A stretch of 12,911 nucleotides of DNA from Candidatus Sabulitectum sp. (GTDB lineage Bacteria; Fermentibacterota; Fermentibacteria; Fermentibacterales; JCC-6), in contig JAOZLN010000036.1 of assembly GCA_029934845.1 (NCBI GenBank), positions 1-12,911 on the forward strand. The letters run 5' to 3'. The notes under the pieces were generated by a model. It was not told where the DNA came from and ran no database searches. It saw only the letters and a list, made by a program, of their open reading frames with translations. Shown piece by piece: positions 1-7,312 of the stretch. A program made the position numbers and the translations under genes. How positions within the stretch are numbered: the first letter of the stretch is position 1; every line of letters starts with the position of its first letter.

Positions 1-199
1 TGAAGTACTCAGCAAACTGCCCATAGGGAAGGATACAGAGTACTACGAGATCAAATCGGGAGATACCCTGTGGGCCGTCGCGAAGAATTTTTATGGTGAT
101 GGCAACAAGTACACGAAAATTGTTGAGGCCAACAAAGAAGTCATCAAAGACGCTGACAAGATCTTTCCCGGACAGAAGATAAGAATTCCGAAACTATAG
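1..199 (+). CDS. LysM domain protein, Kbp/YgaU-like (C-terminal part only)
   Basis: Only the last 65 residues are in the window; the 5' end is cut off, the reading frame begins at base 2 and the gene ends at TAG 197-199. The visible part is almost entirely one LysM domain: a YYEIKSGDTLWAVAKNFYG start, a central NKYTKIVEANKEVI helix, and a DKIFPGQKIRIPKL end. LysM domains bind N-acetylglucosamine polymers such as peptidoglycan. The spacing and the IFPGQKIRIP ending closely resemble the C-terminus of E. coli Kbp (YgaU), a BON plus LysM protein that binds potassium. Whether a BON domain precedes this LysM cannot be seen. It converges on the gene at 240-1325 and is probably unrelated to the ribosomal operon. 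The LysM call is firm; the Kbp-like assignment is an inference from similarity recalled from memory. Confidence 0.85.
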   Translation, partial: EVLSKLPIGKDTEYYEIKSGDTLWAVAKNFYGDGNKYTKIVEANKEVIKDADKIFPGQKIRIPKL

Positions 200-212
200 A
201 GCCCGATTTAGC

Positions 213-238
213 TGGCTGCTCCTGAAAAGGAGCGGCCA
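213..238. terminator. Hairpin between convergent genes, possible bidirectional terminator
   Basis: The arms TGGCTGCTCC (213-222) and GGAGCGGCCA (229-238) pair over 10 bp with one G-U wobble, closing a 6-nt loop. The hairpin sits exactly between the plus-strand stop at 199 and the minus-strand stop at 240-242, where a shared terminator is expected. Neither strand has a good run of T after the stem, so efficient intrinsic termination is doubtful. Confidence 0.5.
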
Positions 239-239
239 T

Positions 240-1325
240 TCATTCAAGCTCCATCACAAATACCTTTGGAAAGGTGTACGGACATATTGTGTACGCCAGA
301 ATGCCGTGGTCCGATATCCCGAAAGCAATCATTTCGTCTCCCGGAAGCCCCTGGCATATACATGTGAAAGCCAGTTCTCCATCAAGGGTATAAACATCAA
401 AAGAAGGCTTGAACCTGGAACCGTGACAGACCCACACATATCCCTCTGAATCCTGAACCTGAATATCTGTTATCCCCGGTTCGTAAACAGATGGTTCCCA
501 GTTATCCATCCCTCCATCTCTGAACTTTCTCCAGACCTGTTCCTGTTCAATCTCGCTGGCTTCACGCAAAACTCTATCATGCGGGGTGCAGATTGTATCA
601 AGCAGAGTTCCGTCAAGAGAAAAGACCAGAATCTCGTAACCATCTCTGTCCGGTGCTACAAAAACGATTCCTGAACTGCTTGCAGCAATGGAGTTCTCAA
701 GTTGAACAAGTAAACTATAACTGTCTTCAAGAACATCTATTTCAAGAAATCTTGAATACAGAACCCGCTTTCTCTCTCCGCTGACAGTATTCCATACACA
801 GATCTCGTAACCGATACTTACTGAATCACCCTCTCTATCAATGCTTCCAACAAAGCCCACCACTGTGGAATCATTAACAAAACCAGGTTCCTGAAGTGCA
901 GTCATTCCCTCAAAAGTTACTGATGACACAGGAGCAGCCTGCTGATCAAAGAAAACACATCTGGGAGGCATATTGAATTCAAGTACCGCAAAACTGGAAC
1001 CGGCAACCGCAAGGTACTCAGCACATCGATATTCAAGTGGTCCATTACCCTGATAACTTTGCGTAGCGATATGATCACAATTTACGTCAAAAACTCTCAG
1101 TTCCTGGTATCCTTTATCAAGAACAACAAAAACAGAGTCATTGATGAATACTGCTCCGGAAATATTCCCGAAAACTTCGGAGCTCTCTCCGTAATCCACA
1201 CCAATACGATCCACAACAACAAGCCGTCTTCCTTCAACAACCGGATCTGTTCTGGCAGGCTGCAGCTGACATGCACAGAGAGTTACAACAACGGTGACTG
1301 CTGCATATAGAATCCTGTGATTCAT
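240..1325 (-). CDS. Cysteine-rich exported protein, probable lipoprotein with beta-propeller-like repeats
   Basis: This encodes 361 residues of unknown specific function. The ATG at 1325 is chosen because GGGAG lies 5 nt upstream and because the protein then begins with a signal peptide: MNHR, a hydrophobic stretch (about residues 5-18), then Cys19. The lipobox would be L-C-A-C; Cys at -2 is not standard, so lipidation is likely but not certain. The open frame continues upstream to a TTG at 1433, but that extension overlaps a promoter candidate and buries the signal peptide. The mature part is rich in beta-strand and repeats a pattern of hydrophobic strand, Asp-Gly or Asn-Asp turn, hydrophobic strand (NDSVFVVLDKG, YEILVFSLDGTLLDTI, FDVYTLDGELAF). 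This fits the six-bladed TolB/NHL-like propellers common in uncultured Gram-negative lineages. It has 11 cysteines in all, which is high. It is a monocistronic unit, separated from the ribosomal operon by a terminator. Confidence 0.75.
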   Translation of the reverse strand: MNHRILYAAVTVVVTLCACQLQPARTDPVVEGRRLVVVDRIGVDYGESSEVFGNISGAVFINDSVFVVLDKGYQELRVFDVNCDHIATQSYQGNGPLEYRCAEYLAVAGSSFAVLEFNMPPRCVFFDQQAAPVSSVTFEGMTALQEPGFVNDSTVVGFVGSIDREGDSVSIGYEICVWNTVSGERKRVLYSRFLEIDVLEDSYSLLVQLENSIAASSSGIVFVAPDRDGYEILVFSLDGTLLDTICTPHDRVLREASEIEQEQVWRKFRDGGMDNWEPSVYEPGITDIQVQDSEGYVWVCHGSRFKPSFDVYTLDGELAFTCICQGLPGDEMIAFGISDHGILAYTICPYTFPKVFVMELE

Positions 1326-1330
1326 ATTTA

Positions 1331-1335
1331 CTCCC
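1331..1335 (-). promoter_or_regulatory. Ribosome binding site deciding the lipoprotein start
   Basis: GGGAG on the minus strand, 5 nt before the ATG at 1325. It supports this start over the longer TTG-initiated frame beginning at 1433. Confidence 0.7.
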
Positions 1336-1406
1336 GTGTGATATAGTTTTATCTTCATTAGGAGCGTGACCGAGAATGCAGCATCGGTATAAAGGTTCCA
1401 CAATCG

Positions 1407-1433
1407 GCTATAATCCTCGTAGATTATTGTCAA
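1407..1433 (-). promoter_or_regulatory. Sigma-70-type promoter candidate for the lipoprotein gene
   Basis: A perfect -35 box TTGACA (1428-1433) is followed after 15 bp by TATAGC (1407-1412) as a possible -10 box. The spacer is shorter than the usual 17 bp. Transcription would start near 1400, giving a 5' leader of about 75 nt before the ATG at 1325. It lies in the 224-nt stretch between the lipoprotein start and the operon terminator, where a separate promoter is expected. Nothing else was recognised in that stretch. Confidence 0.45.
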
Positions 1434-1549
1434 ATAGCGGTGCTATTCTCCTCAAATCTCCAAGAATTCTAACTCGACCGTGAAGCCTTTCTACTCAACG
1501 CCCATTGTCAGTCACACTCCAGTATATGCTTTTGAATTTGTTCCTGTAT

Positions 1550-1586
1550 AAAAGAAAAACCCCGCTCGGATTAAACCGTAGCGGGG
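1550..1586 (-). terminator. Intrinsic terminator of the rplA-rpsG operon
   Basis: Reading the minus strand, CCCCGCT (1586-1580) pairs perfectly with AGCGGGG (1566-1560). An inner CGG/CCG pair (1578-1576 with 1569-1567) follows past a single bulged A, with the loop TTTAAT. The stem is followed at once by TTTTTCTTTT (1559-1550). This is a textbook rho-independent terminator, about 20 nt after the rpsG stop codon. It marks the end of the operon and shows that no fusA or tuf is cotranscribed downstream. Confidence 0.95.
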
Positions 1587-1606
1587 CTATTCATATGTAA
1601 CTGAGG

Positions 1607-2074
1607 TTACCAGCGGTAGTGGGCGAATGCCTTGTTAGCATCTGCCATCTTGTGAGTATCCTCTTTCTTCTTAACGCTTGAACCTTCGTTTCTGGAGGCA
1701 TCCATAAACTCGGCTGCCAGGCGGGATCTCATGGTATTACCCTTGCGTTTTCTGGAAAATCCTATGATCCATCTCATGGCAAGAGCGTCCCTTTCCTCGG
1801 GGCGAACTTCAAGAGGGATCTGGTAGGTTGATCCACCAACACGACGGCTCTTTACCTTAAGGGTAGGGCGAACATTGTTCATAGCCTTTGTAAAAACGGA
1901 CACAGGGTCCTGTCCTGTTTTTTCGGAAATGATGTCAAATGCTCCGTATACAATAGCCTCAGCTATTGATTTCTTACCCTGCAGCATGATGTTGTTGATA
2001 AACTTTGCAACAACAAGATTGCCGTATCTTACGTCAGGCAGAATTTCTCTGCGTTTTGGTCTGTTTCTTCTCAT
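1607..2074 (-). CDS. rpsG: 30S ribosomal protein S7
   Basis: This is the full-length 155-residue S7, which nucleates assembly of the 30S head by binding the 3' domain of 16S rRNA and lines the mRNA exit near the E site. The N-terminus (MRRNRPKRREILPDVRYGN), the FINNIMLQGKKS segment, the VKSRRVGGSTYQIPLEVR loop, the RMRW-like AMRWII region and the C-terminal KMADANKAFAHYRW are all typical of the bacterial family. It starts at ATG with GGGGA upstream across a run of eight A, and ends in TAA. It is the last gene of the operon, 18 nt after rpsL. In E. coli S7 represses its own operon by binding between rpsL and rpsG; the gap here is probably too short for that structure unless it includes coding sequence. 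Confidence 0.98.
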   Translation of the reverse strand: MRRNRPKRREILPDVRYGNLVVAKFINNIMLQGKKSIAEAIVYGAFDIISEKTGQDPVSVFTKAMNNVRPTLKVKSRRVGGSTYQIPLEVRPEERDALAMRWIIGFSRKRKGNTMRSRLAAEFMDASRNEGSSVKKKEDTHKMADANKAFAHYRW

Positions 2075-2092
2075 TTTTTTTTGTTCCCCGCT

Positions 2093-2464
2093 CTATGAAT
2101 CCCGTTTTGTTCCGTATTTGGAACGGCTTTGTTTTCTACCCTCTACGCCGCTTGTATCTTCAACACCACGAATGATGTGATAACGCACGCCGGGAAGATC
2201 CTTCACTCGGCCACCCCTGACAAGAACAACAGAGTGCTCATTAAGGTTGTGTCCTTCGCCGGGAATATATGCTGTAACCTCAAACCCGTTGCGAAGCCTT
2301 ACTCGGGCAACTTTTCTAAGTGCTGAATTAGGTTTCTTAGGGGTAGAAGTGTACACTCGGGTACAAATCCCTTTTCTCTGCGGGCAACCTGTAAGAGCAG
2401 GGGCCTTCGTCTTTTGTGTCGGCTTCTTACGCCCTTTTCGCACCAGCTGATTAATGGTGGGCAA
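2093..2464 (-). CDS. rpsL: 30S ribosomal protein S12
   Basis: This is the full-length 123-residue S12, the protein at the 30S decoding centre that controls translational accuracy. The start codon is TTG (2464-2462), fixed by AAAGGAG 5 nt upstream and by the family-typical N-terminus MPTINQLVRKGR; no ATG or GTG fits. TPKKPNSALRK (Lys43) and GGRVKDLPGVRYH (Lys88, Asp89) match streptomycin-sensitive proteins, so no resistance change is seen. Asp89 is the usual RimO methylthiolation site, and PNSA lies beside the rRNA-contacting loop. It sits 65 nt after rpoC and 18 nt before rpsG. The usual str partners fusA and tuf do not follow rpsG. Confidence 0.98.
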   Translation of the reverse strand: MPTINQLVRKGRKKPTQKTKAPALTGCPQRKGICTRVYTSTPKKPNSALRKVARVRLRNGFEVTAYIPGEGHNLNEHSVVLVRGGRVKDLPGVRYHIIRGVEDTSGVEGRKQSRSKYGTKRDS

Positions 2465-2469
2465 ACTTT

Positions 2470-2476
2470 CTCCTTT
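2470..2476 (-). promoter_or_regulatory. rpsL ribosome binding site
   Basis: AAAGGAG on the minus strand, 5 nt before the TTG start of rpsL. Its strength and spacing support the unusual start codon. Confidence 0.8.
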
Positions 2477-2483
2477 CGTGGGT

Positions 2484-2499
2484 CAGCTCGCGGGAGCTG
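2484..2499 (-). promoter_or_regulatory. Small hairpin in the rpoC-rpsL gap
   Basis: CAGCTC and GAGCTG form a perfect 6-bp stem with a 4-nt loop, ending 7 nt before the rpsL ribosome binding site. No T run follows, so it is not a terminator. It could shape translation of rpsL or be an RNA processing site; the role is unproven. Confidence 0.4.
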
Positions 2500-2529
2500 C
2501 CGTTTCTCCAATTTCTTGTGAGTGCAACT

Positions 2530-5500
2530 CTATACATGATTAAACTTGTCGTCAACCTCAGGCTCCGGGACCGGCACCGGTAACTCAGAGCCATCACTCA
2601 TGGAAATGGCGAGACTTCTATAAGCTTTCACTCCTGTACCTGCAGGAACAAGGTGTCCTACAATTACATTTTCCTTCAAACCAACCAATCCATCAAGCTT
2701 GCCGTTAATAGCAGCGTCTGAAAGAACTGAATTGGTTTCCTGGAAGGATGCAGCGGAGAGGAAGCTGTTCGTAGCCAGAGATGCCTTGGTAATTCCAAGC
2801 AGCATTACATCACTGGATGCAGGGCGTCTGCCCTGACTCATCATGTCCATGTTCACTTTGTTAAGGGTAAGTCGGTTGATACTGGCTCCTTCAAGGAACT
2901 GTGTATCGCCGGCATTCTCAACCCTTGCTTTACCCAGCATCTGTCTTACGACAATGCCGATGTGTTTATCGTTGATCTTAACTCCCTGAAGTCTGTAAAC
3001 CTCCTGGATCTCGTTAAGAAGGTAATCCTCTACACTTTCAGTACCGATAACCCTGAGGATATCATGAGGATCAAGAGGTCCGTCTGTAAGTTTATCCCCA
3101 GCTTCAACACGGTCGCCTTCACGAACCCGGATGTGCTTTGTGGCCTGAATCTTCACATTGGCTTCCTGCCCCTGATCTCCGGTAATGGTCACCGTACGCA
3201 TGGCAGCTTTGATCGGGCTCAGAACTACTGTTCCGCTGATCTCAGCTATTGCAGCAGCGTCACCTGGACGCCTTGCTTCAAAAAGCTCATCCACTCGAGG
3301 AAGACCACCGGTAATATCCTTCTGCATACCTGCCCGCTTAACCATTCTCGCAATATGTGTACCTGTCCGAATTAGATGGCCATCCCTGACATGAAGCGTG
3401 GCGCCACTGGGAATCGGATAGATGCCTCGAACATGGTCCTTTATGAACTGCTCAACCTGATCCTGCCCAAGCTGACGCTGCTTGCCGCGAACAACGATAT
3501 GGCTTCTGGAACCACCTTTCTGGAAGAAACTCACAAGTACCAGGATTTTTGACTTTGCGACCATATCGCTGAATCTCAGAATAACCTGCCTGGTTCCAGC
3601 ATGGGCTTTGTCCAGGCTGGCAAGACCCATTACAAATGGATGGTTCTGGCTGTAGTCAATCAGAGCCTCCATGAATTCATCCTCAAGATCATCATTCTTG
3701 CGACTGCTGGAAGCAGCAAGACGATCAGTAACTTCTTTAAGAGCTTCAAACGCTTTCTTGTCTTTCTTGCTCTTTGCAGTTGCCAGACCCAACTGGTCGA
3801 CTATTTCTGCAAAAGCAGCATAACTTCCAGTTCCAACTCTTCTGCAATCACTAGAAAGGAAAGAAGCTTCAGAAGTGCCCTCTGAATGACTGGAAAGAAT
3901 ATCATCGTAAAGCGAAGTGGGTCGCACGGCATTTGTATCACGATAGGTGAAAACGATTCTGCCGTTTGATGTTTCCGCCTCTTCCAGAAGCTCATTAAAG
4001 GTGATCAGTTCTTCTTCTCTGCGCCTTGGGCGACCGGAAAGAACAACCATGAACTCTGGAAGTATGAACACGTGCGGATGAAGCGTGCGGCTTCTATCCT
4101 CAACAATGATCATCTGCCTGTGCTGCTCATTGTCAATGTCTTCCTGTAAAGTAACATCTTCTTCAATATCGACATAGTGGATCGAGCCGGAATGCTCGCT
4201 GACTATGGGATTACTGAACGGTTCCGCAACAAACAGAAGTTCGTCTCTCTCTACTATCTGGTCATCAACGATGTACATGATCGCCCCTGGAGATATCTCG
4301 TACGTTGAAAGGATCTCTCCATTACCGTCAATAACATCTATCTGACCGTTGCGGGAGGCAATAACACTTGGTTTTCCCTCGGCATCAACGCCCTCTACCA
4401 GGTGTATGTTCCTGAAACTTACCTTACCGGGATGCCTTGCTTTAACCAGGTTATCCTGCGCCTCGCGTGATGCCACACCACCGGTATGGAAGGTTCGCAG
4501 TGTAAGCTGTGTACCGGGTTCACCTATTGACTGAGCTGCTATAACACCAGCAGCCTCACCCTGGGTGACTATGCGGGTACGGCGGAGGTCCCAGCCGTAA
4601 CACTTGGCACAAAGACCGCGCTGGGCCTCGCAGGTTAGTACGGAACGAATCTTAACTGACTCAATCGAACGGGAATCTATGTAGGAAGCAAGCTGTGGCG
4701 TTATTTCCGCGCCCGCCTCACATATAACATCATCGGTCACAGGATCATAAACATCTTCTGCTGTCACCCTGCCAACAATACGCTCACTGAGTTTCTCAAT
4801 GACCTTCTCGCCCTCTTTCAGTGCAGATATCTCACGGCCTCGAATAGTACCGCAGTCGTCAGTGGTAATTACCACATCCTGACAAACATCTACAAGTCGA
4901 CGGGTAAGATACCCGGCGTCGGCAGTTTTAAGAGCAGTATCTGCAAGACCCTTTCTGGAACCATGTGTTGATATAGAGTACTCGATAACCGAAAGACCTT
5001 CTTTAAGGGAACTGATGATAGGAGTCTCGATGGTTTCACCGATCTCTCCTGACAGTTTCTTCTTGGGCTTGGCCATGAGGCCACGCATACCCGCAAGCTG
5101 TCTTACCTGTTCGATACTTCCCCTGGCTCCGGAATTTGCCATAAGATAAATAGGATTAAATCCGTGATTATCGTGGCTGAGCTGTTCCATCATTGAATTC
5201 TTTACATCATCCGTGGTTTTGGACCAGACATCAATGATCTTGTTGTACCTGTCACTCTCGGTCATCTCCCCTTTTCGGGCAGCAAACTCAACCTGAGCAA
5301 CCCGGTCTGAGCTGTCTTTGATCAATCCCTTCTTGGCATCGGGAACTATCATGTCATCCATACCAACGGTAAGACCACAGGTCGTACTGTACTTAAATCC
5401 AAGATCCTTGAGATTATCAAGAAATACAGCGGTCTTCACGGCGCCGAGTTCATTAAATGACCTGGACACCATACGATTCAGACCCTTTTTACCAAAGATA

Positions 5501-7311
5501 ACTGCATGGTCCTCTGTAAGTCCGTTAGCCATTATGTATCCCATGCCCTCCGGCACTATGGAATTGAAAATAACCTGACCCGGAGTGGTATAATCTTTCC
5601 AGTATCTGGGCTGTCGTCTTTTGCCCTTTGAATTTATCTCATTTATTTTGTTAATACTGCGAACTTTTATTCTTGAATGCAGATTAACCTTTCCTGCATC
5701 CAGTGCTCCGATGACCTGTTCCGCAGAGGAAAAGATCATGCCTTCTCCCTTATCACCGGCACGCGGCTTTGTAATGTAATAGGCACCGATCACAATATCG
5801 TGACTTGGTGCTGCCACTGGTTCGCCGCTGGAAGGCTGAAGAATATTTCGGCTTCCAAGCATAAGAACGCGAGCTTCGATCTGAGCTTCTGCTGACAGAG
5901 GAACATGAACCGCCATCTGATCACCATCGAAATCAGCATTGAACGCCGCACATGCAAGAGGATGAAGCCTGATAGCCAGACCCTCAACAAGAACAGGCTC
6001 GAATGCCTGTATACCCAATCGGTGAAGAGTCGGAGCTCTGTTAAGCATTACTGGATGATTGGCAATAACATCCTCCAGAATAGCCCACACTATCTCTTCC
6101 TTATCTTCAACCTGCTTCTGTGCCATCTTAACCTTGTCGCCGGTCAATCTGGCAAGTCTGCCGACCACAAAGGGTTTGAACAGCTCAAGAGCCATTGTTT
6201 TGGGAAGTCCGCACTGGTGCATTTTCAGTTCAGGTCCCACAACAATAACGGAACGACCGGAGTAGTCAACGCGTTTTCCAAGAAGGTTCTGGCGGAATCT
6301 TCCACGCTTGCCCTTCAAGAGATCAGAGAGACTGCGAAGAGGTCGCATTCCCGCACCCTTTACCGGCTTCCGGCGACTTCCATTATCAAGAACGGCATCA
6401 ACTGCCTCCTGTAGCATTCTTTTTTCATTACGCAGGATCACATCAGGGGCCTGCAGATCAAGAAGCCTTAGAAGCCTGTTGTTTCTGTTTATAACACGCC
6501 TGTAAAGATCATTCAGATCACTGGAAGCAAATCTTCCACCCTCAAGCGGTACAAGCGGTCTGAGGTCAGGAGGAAGAACAGGGAGTATTCTAAGGATCAT
6601 CCACTCGGGCTTGTTGTCATTCTTTGAACTTTCAAAAGCAACAACTTCCTTCAAGCGCTTGAGATTCTTCTGACGCCTGCTCTGCGTGGTTTCGTTTGCG
6701 ATGCTTGTACGAAGAGTAGCAGCCAACTCGTCAAGATCGATCTCTGACAGAAGACTTGTTACTGCTTCAGCACCCATCCCTACAGTAAAGGCATCTTCAC
6801 CGTAGGTTTCCCGTGCGGCGTAATAATCTTCATCATCCAGAACCTTACCCGGTTTCAGGGAAGGATGTTCACTGGTAATAACAATGTAGGATTCGTAGTA
6901 TAGAACTCTTTCAAGATTCAGGTTTGTAATATCAAGCAATTTGTTGATCTTACGACTCTTGAAATACCAGATATGTGATACCGGCACAGCCAGTTCAATA
7001 TGACCCATACGACTTCTTCTAACCCGTGAATGGGTAACTTCAACACCGCAACGATCGCACTTTACACCTCTGTAGCGAGGTTTTTTGTATCGACCGCAAC
7101 TGCACTCCCAGTCTTTCACCGGCCCGAATATCTTTTCACAAAAGAGACCATCCGCCTCAGGTTTGTAACTGCGGTAATTTATGGTTTCAGCCTTTGTTAC
7201 CTCACCGTAAGACCATTCCTTAATGGTTTCCGGTGAAGCAAGACTGATTCTTATTCCTGAGAAATCCGCGGGAAATGTATTGGCATCTCTTAGGGAATGT
7301 GAATCAAGCAT
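2530..7311 (-). CDS. rpoC: DNA-directed RNA polymerase subunit beta'
   Basis: This encodes 1593 residues, longer than E. coli RpoC (1407). It forms the catalytic core of RNA polymerase with RpoB. The first zinc-binding site is Cys70, Cys72, Cys85, Cys88. The active-site motif NADFDGDQ places the Mg-binding Asp460, Asp462 and Asp464 at the E. coli positions. The second zinc site is Cys820, Cys894, Cys901, Cys904. The bridge helix is at about 775-810 and the trigger loop starts at QLTLRTFHTGG (His942; Leu938 where E. coli has Met). Extra length lies mainly in an SI3-type insertion (956-1330) inside the trigger loop. A few residues inserted near KPKKKLSGEIGETIETPI, before the bridge helix, resemble FCB-group proteins as recalled. 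Residue 779 is Ser where E. coli has Phe773. The ATG follows the rpoB stop by 1 nt, so translation is probably coupled. The C-terminal half from KDITGGLPRVDELFEARRP onward is typical. Confidence 0.99.
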   Translation of the reverse strand: MLDSHSLRDANTFPADFSGIRISLASPETIKEWSYGEVTKAETINYRSYKPEADGLFCEKIFGPVKDWECSCGRYKKPRYRGVKCDRCGVEVTHSRVRRSRMGHIELAVPVSHIWYFKSRKINKLLDITNLNLERVLYYESYIVITSEHPSLKPGKVLDDEDYYAARETYGEDAFTVGMGAEAVTSLLSEIDLDELAATLRTSIANETTQSRRQKNLKRLKEVVAFESSKNDNKPEWMILRILPVLPPDLRPLVPLEGGRFASSDLNDLYRRVINRNNRLLRLLDLQAPDVILRNEKRMLQEAVDAVLDNGSRRKPVKGAGMRPLRSLSDLLKGKRGRFRQNLLGKRVDYSGRSVIVVGPELKMHQCGLPKTMALELFKPFVVGRLARLTGDKVKMAQKQVEDKEEIVWAILEDVIANHPVMLNRAPTLHRLGIQAFEPVLVEGLAIRLHPLACAAFNADFDGDQMAVHVPLSAEAQIEARVLMLGSRNILQPSSGEPVAAPSHDIVIGAYYITKPRAGDKGEGMIFSSAEQVIGALDAGKVNLHSRIKVRSINKINEINSKGKRRQPRYWKDYTTPGQVIFNSIVPEGMGYIMANGLTEDHAVIFGKKGLNRMVSRSFNELGAVKTAVFLDNLKDLGFKYSTTCGLTVGMDDMIVPDAKKGLIKDSSDRVAQVEFAARKGEMTESDRYNKIIDVWSKTTDDVKNSMMEQLSHDNHGFNPIYLMANSGARGSIEQVRQLAGMRGLMAKPKKKLSGEIGETIETPIISSLKEGLSVIEYSISTHGSRKGLADTALKTADAGYLTRRLVDVCQDVVITTDDCGTIRGREISALKEGEKVIEKLSERIVGRVTAEDVYDPVTDDVICEAGAEITPQLASYIDSRSIESVKIRSVLTCEAQRGLCAKCYGWDLRRTRIVTQGEAAGVIAAQSIGEPGTQLTLRTFHTGGVASREAQDNLVKARHPGKVSFRNIHLVEGVDAEGKPSVIASRNGQIDVIDGNGEILSTYEISPGAIMYIVDDQIVERDELLFVAEPFSNPIVSEHSGSIHYVDIEEDVTLQEDIDNEQHRQMIIVEDRSRTLHPHVFILPEFMVVLSGRPRRREEELITFNELLEEAETSNGRIVFTYRDTNAVRPTSLYDDILSSHSEGTSEASFLSSDCRRVGTGSYAAFAEIVDQLGLATAKSKKDKKAFEALKEVTDRLAASSSRKNDDLEDEFMEALIDYSQNHPFVMGLASLDKAHAGTRQVILRFSDMVAKSKILVLVSFFQKGGSRSHIVVRGKQRQLGQDQVEQFIKDHVRGIYPIPSGATLHVRDGHLIRTGTHIARMVKRAGMQKDITGGLPRVDELFEARRPGDAAAIAEISGTVVLSPIKAAMRTVTITGDQGQEANVKIQATKHIRVREGDRVEAGDKLTDGPLDPHDILRVIGTESVEDYLLNEIQEVYRLQGVKINDKHIGIVVRQMLGKARVENAGDTQFLEGASINRLTLNKVNMDMMSQGRRPASSDVMLLGITKASLATNSFLSAASFQETNSVLSDAAINGKLDGLVGLKENVIVGHLVPAGTGVKAYRSLAISMSDGSELPVPVPEPEVDDKFNHV
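3322..4446 (-). other. SI3-type insertion in the RpoC trigger loop, enlarged
   Basis: This covers RpoC residues 956-1330, between the trigger-loop first helix (ending SREAQDNL) and KDITGGLPRV. At 375 residues it is about twice the E. coli SI3 (about 188). The first 130 residues (956-1085) resemble the start of E. coli SI3: GKVSFRNIHLV, SRNGQIDVIDGNGEI, then a strand-rich stretch ending HPHVFILP. The last 33 residues or so (IPSGATLHVRDGHLIRTGTHIAR) match its end. The middle (about 1086-1297, bases 3421-4056) has no counterpart I recognise. The frame is unbroken, so this is a real part of the protein. SI3 is known to be built of sandwich-barrel hybrid motifs and to affect pausing and transcript cleavage. 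Confidence 0.75.
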
Positions 7312-7312
7312 T

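Noticed and set aside
1326..1433. N-terminal extension of the lipoprotein gene to a TTG at 1433
   Set aside because: The TTG coincides with the TTGACA promoter box, the extension would bury the signal peptide, and a good ribosome binding site precedes the ATG at 1325.
2072..2532. Streptomycin-resistance changes in S12
   Set aside because: Lys43 and Lys88 and their surroundings match the sensitive form; nothing suggests resistance.
5905..6414. 169-codon plus-strand open frame antisense to rpoC
   Set aside because: It is opposite the conserved active-site region of RpoC; the open frame is explained by codon bias of the real gene.
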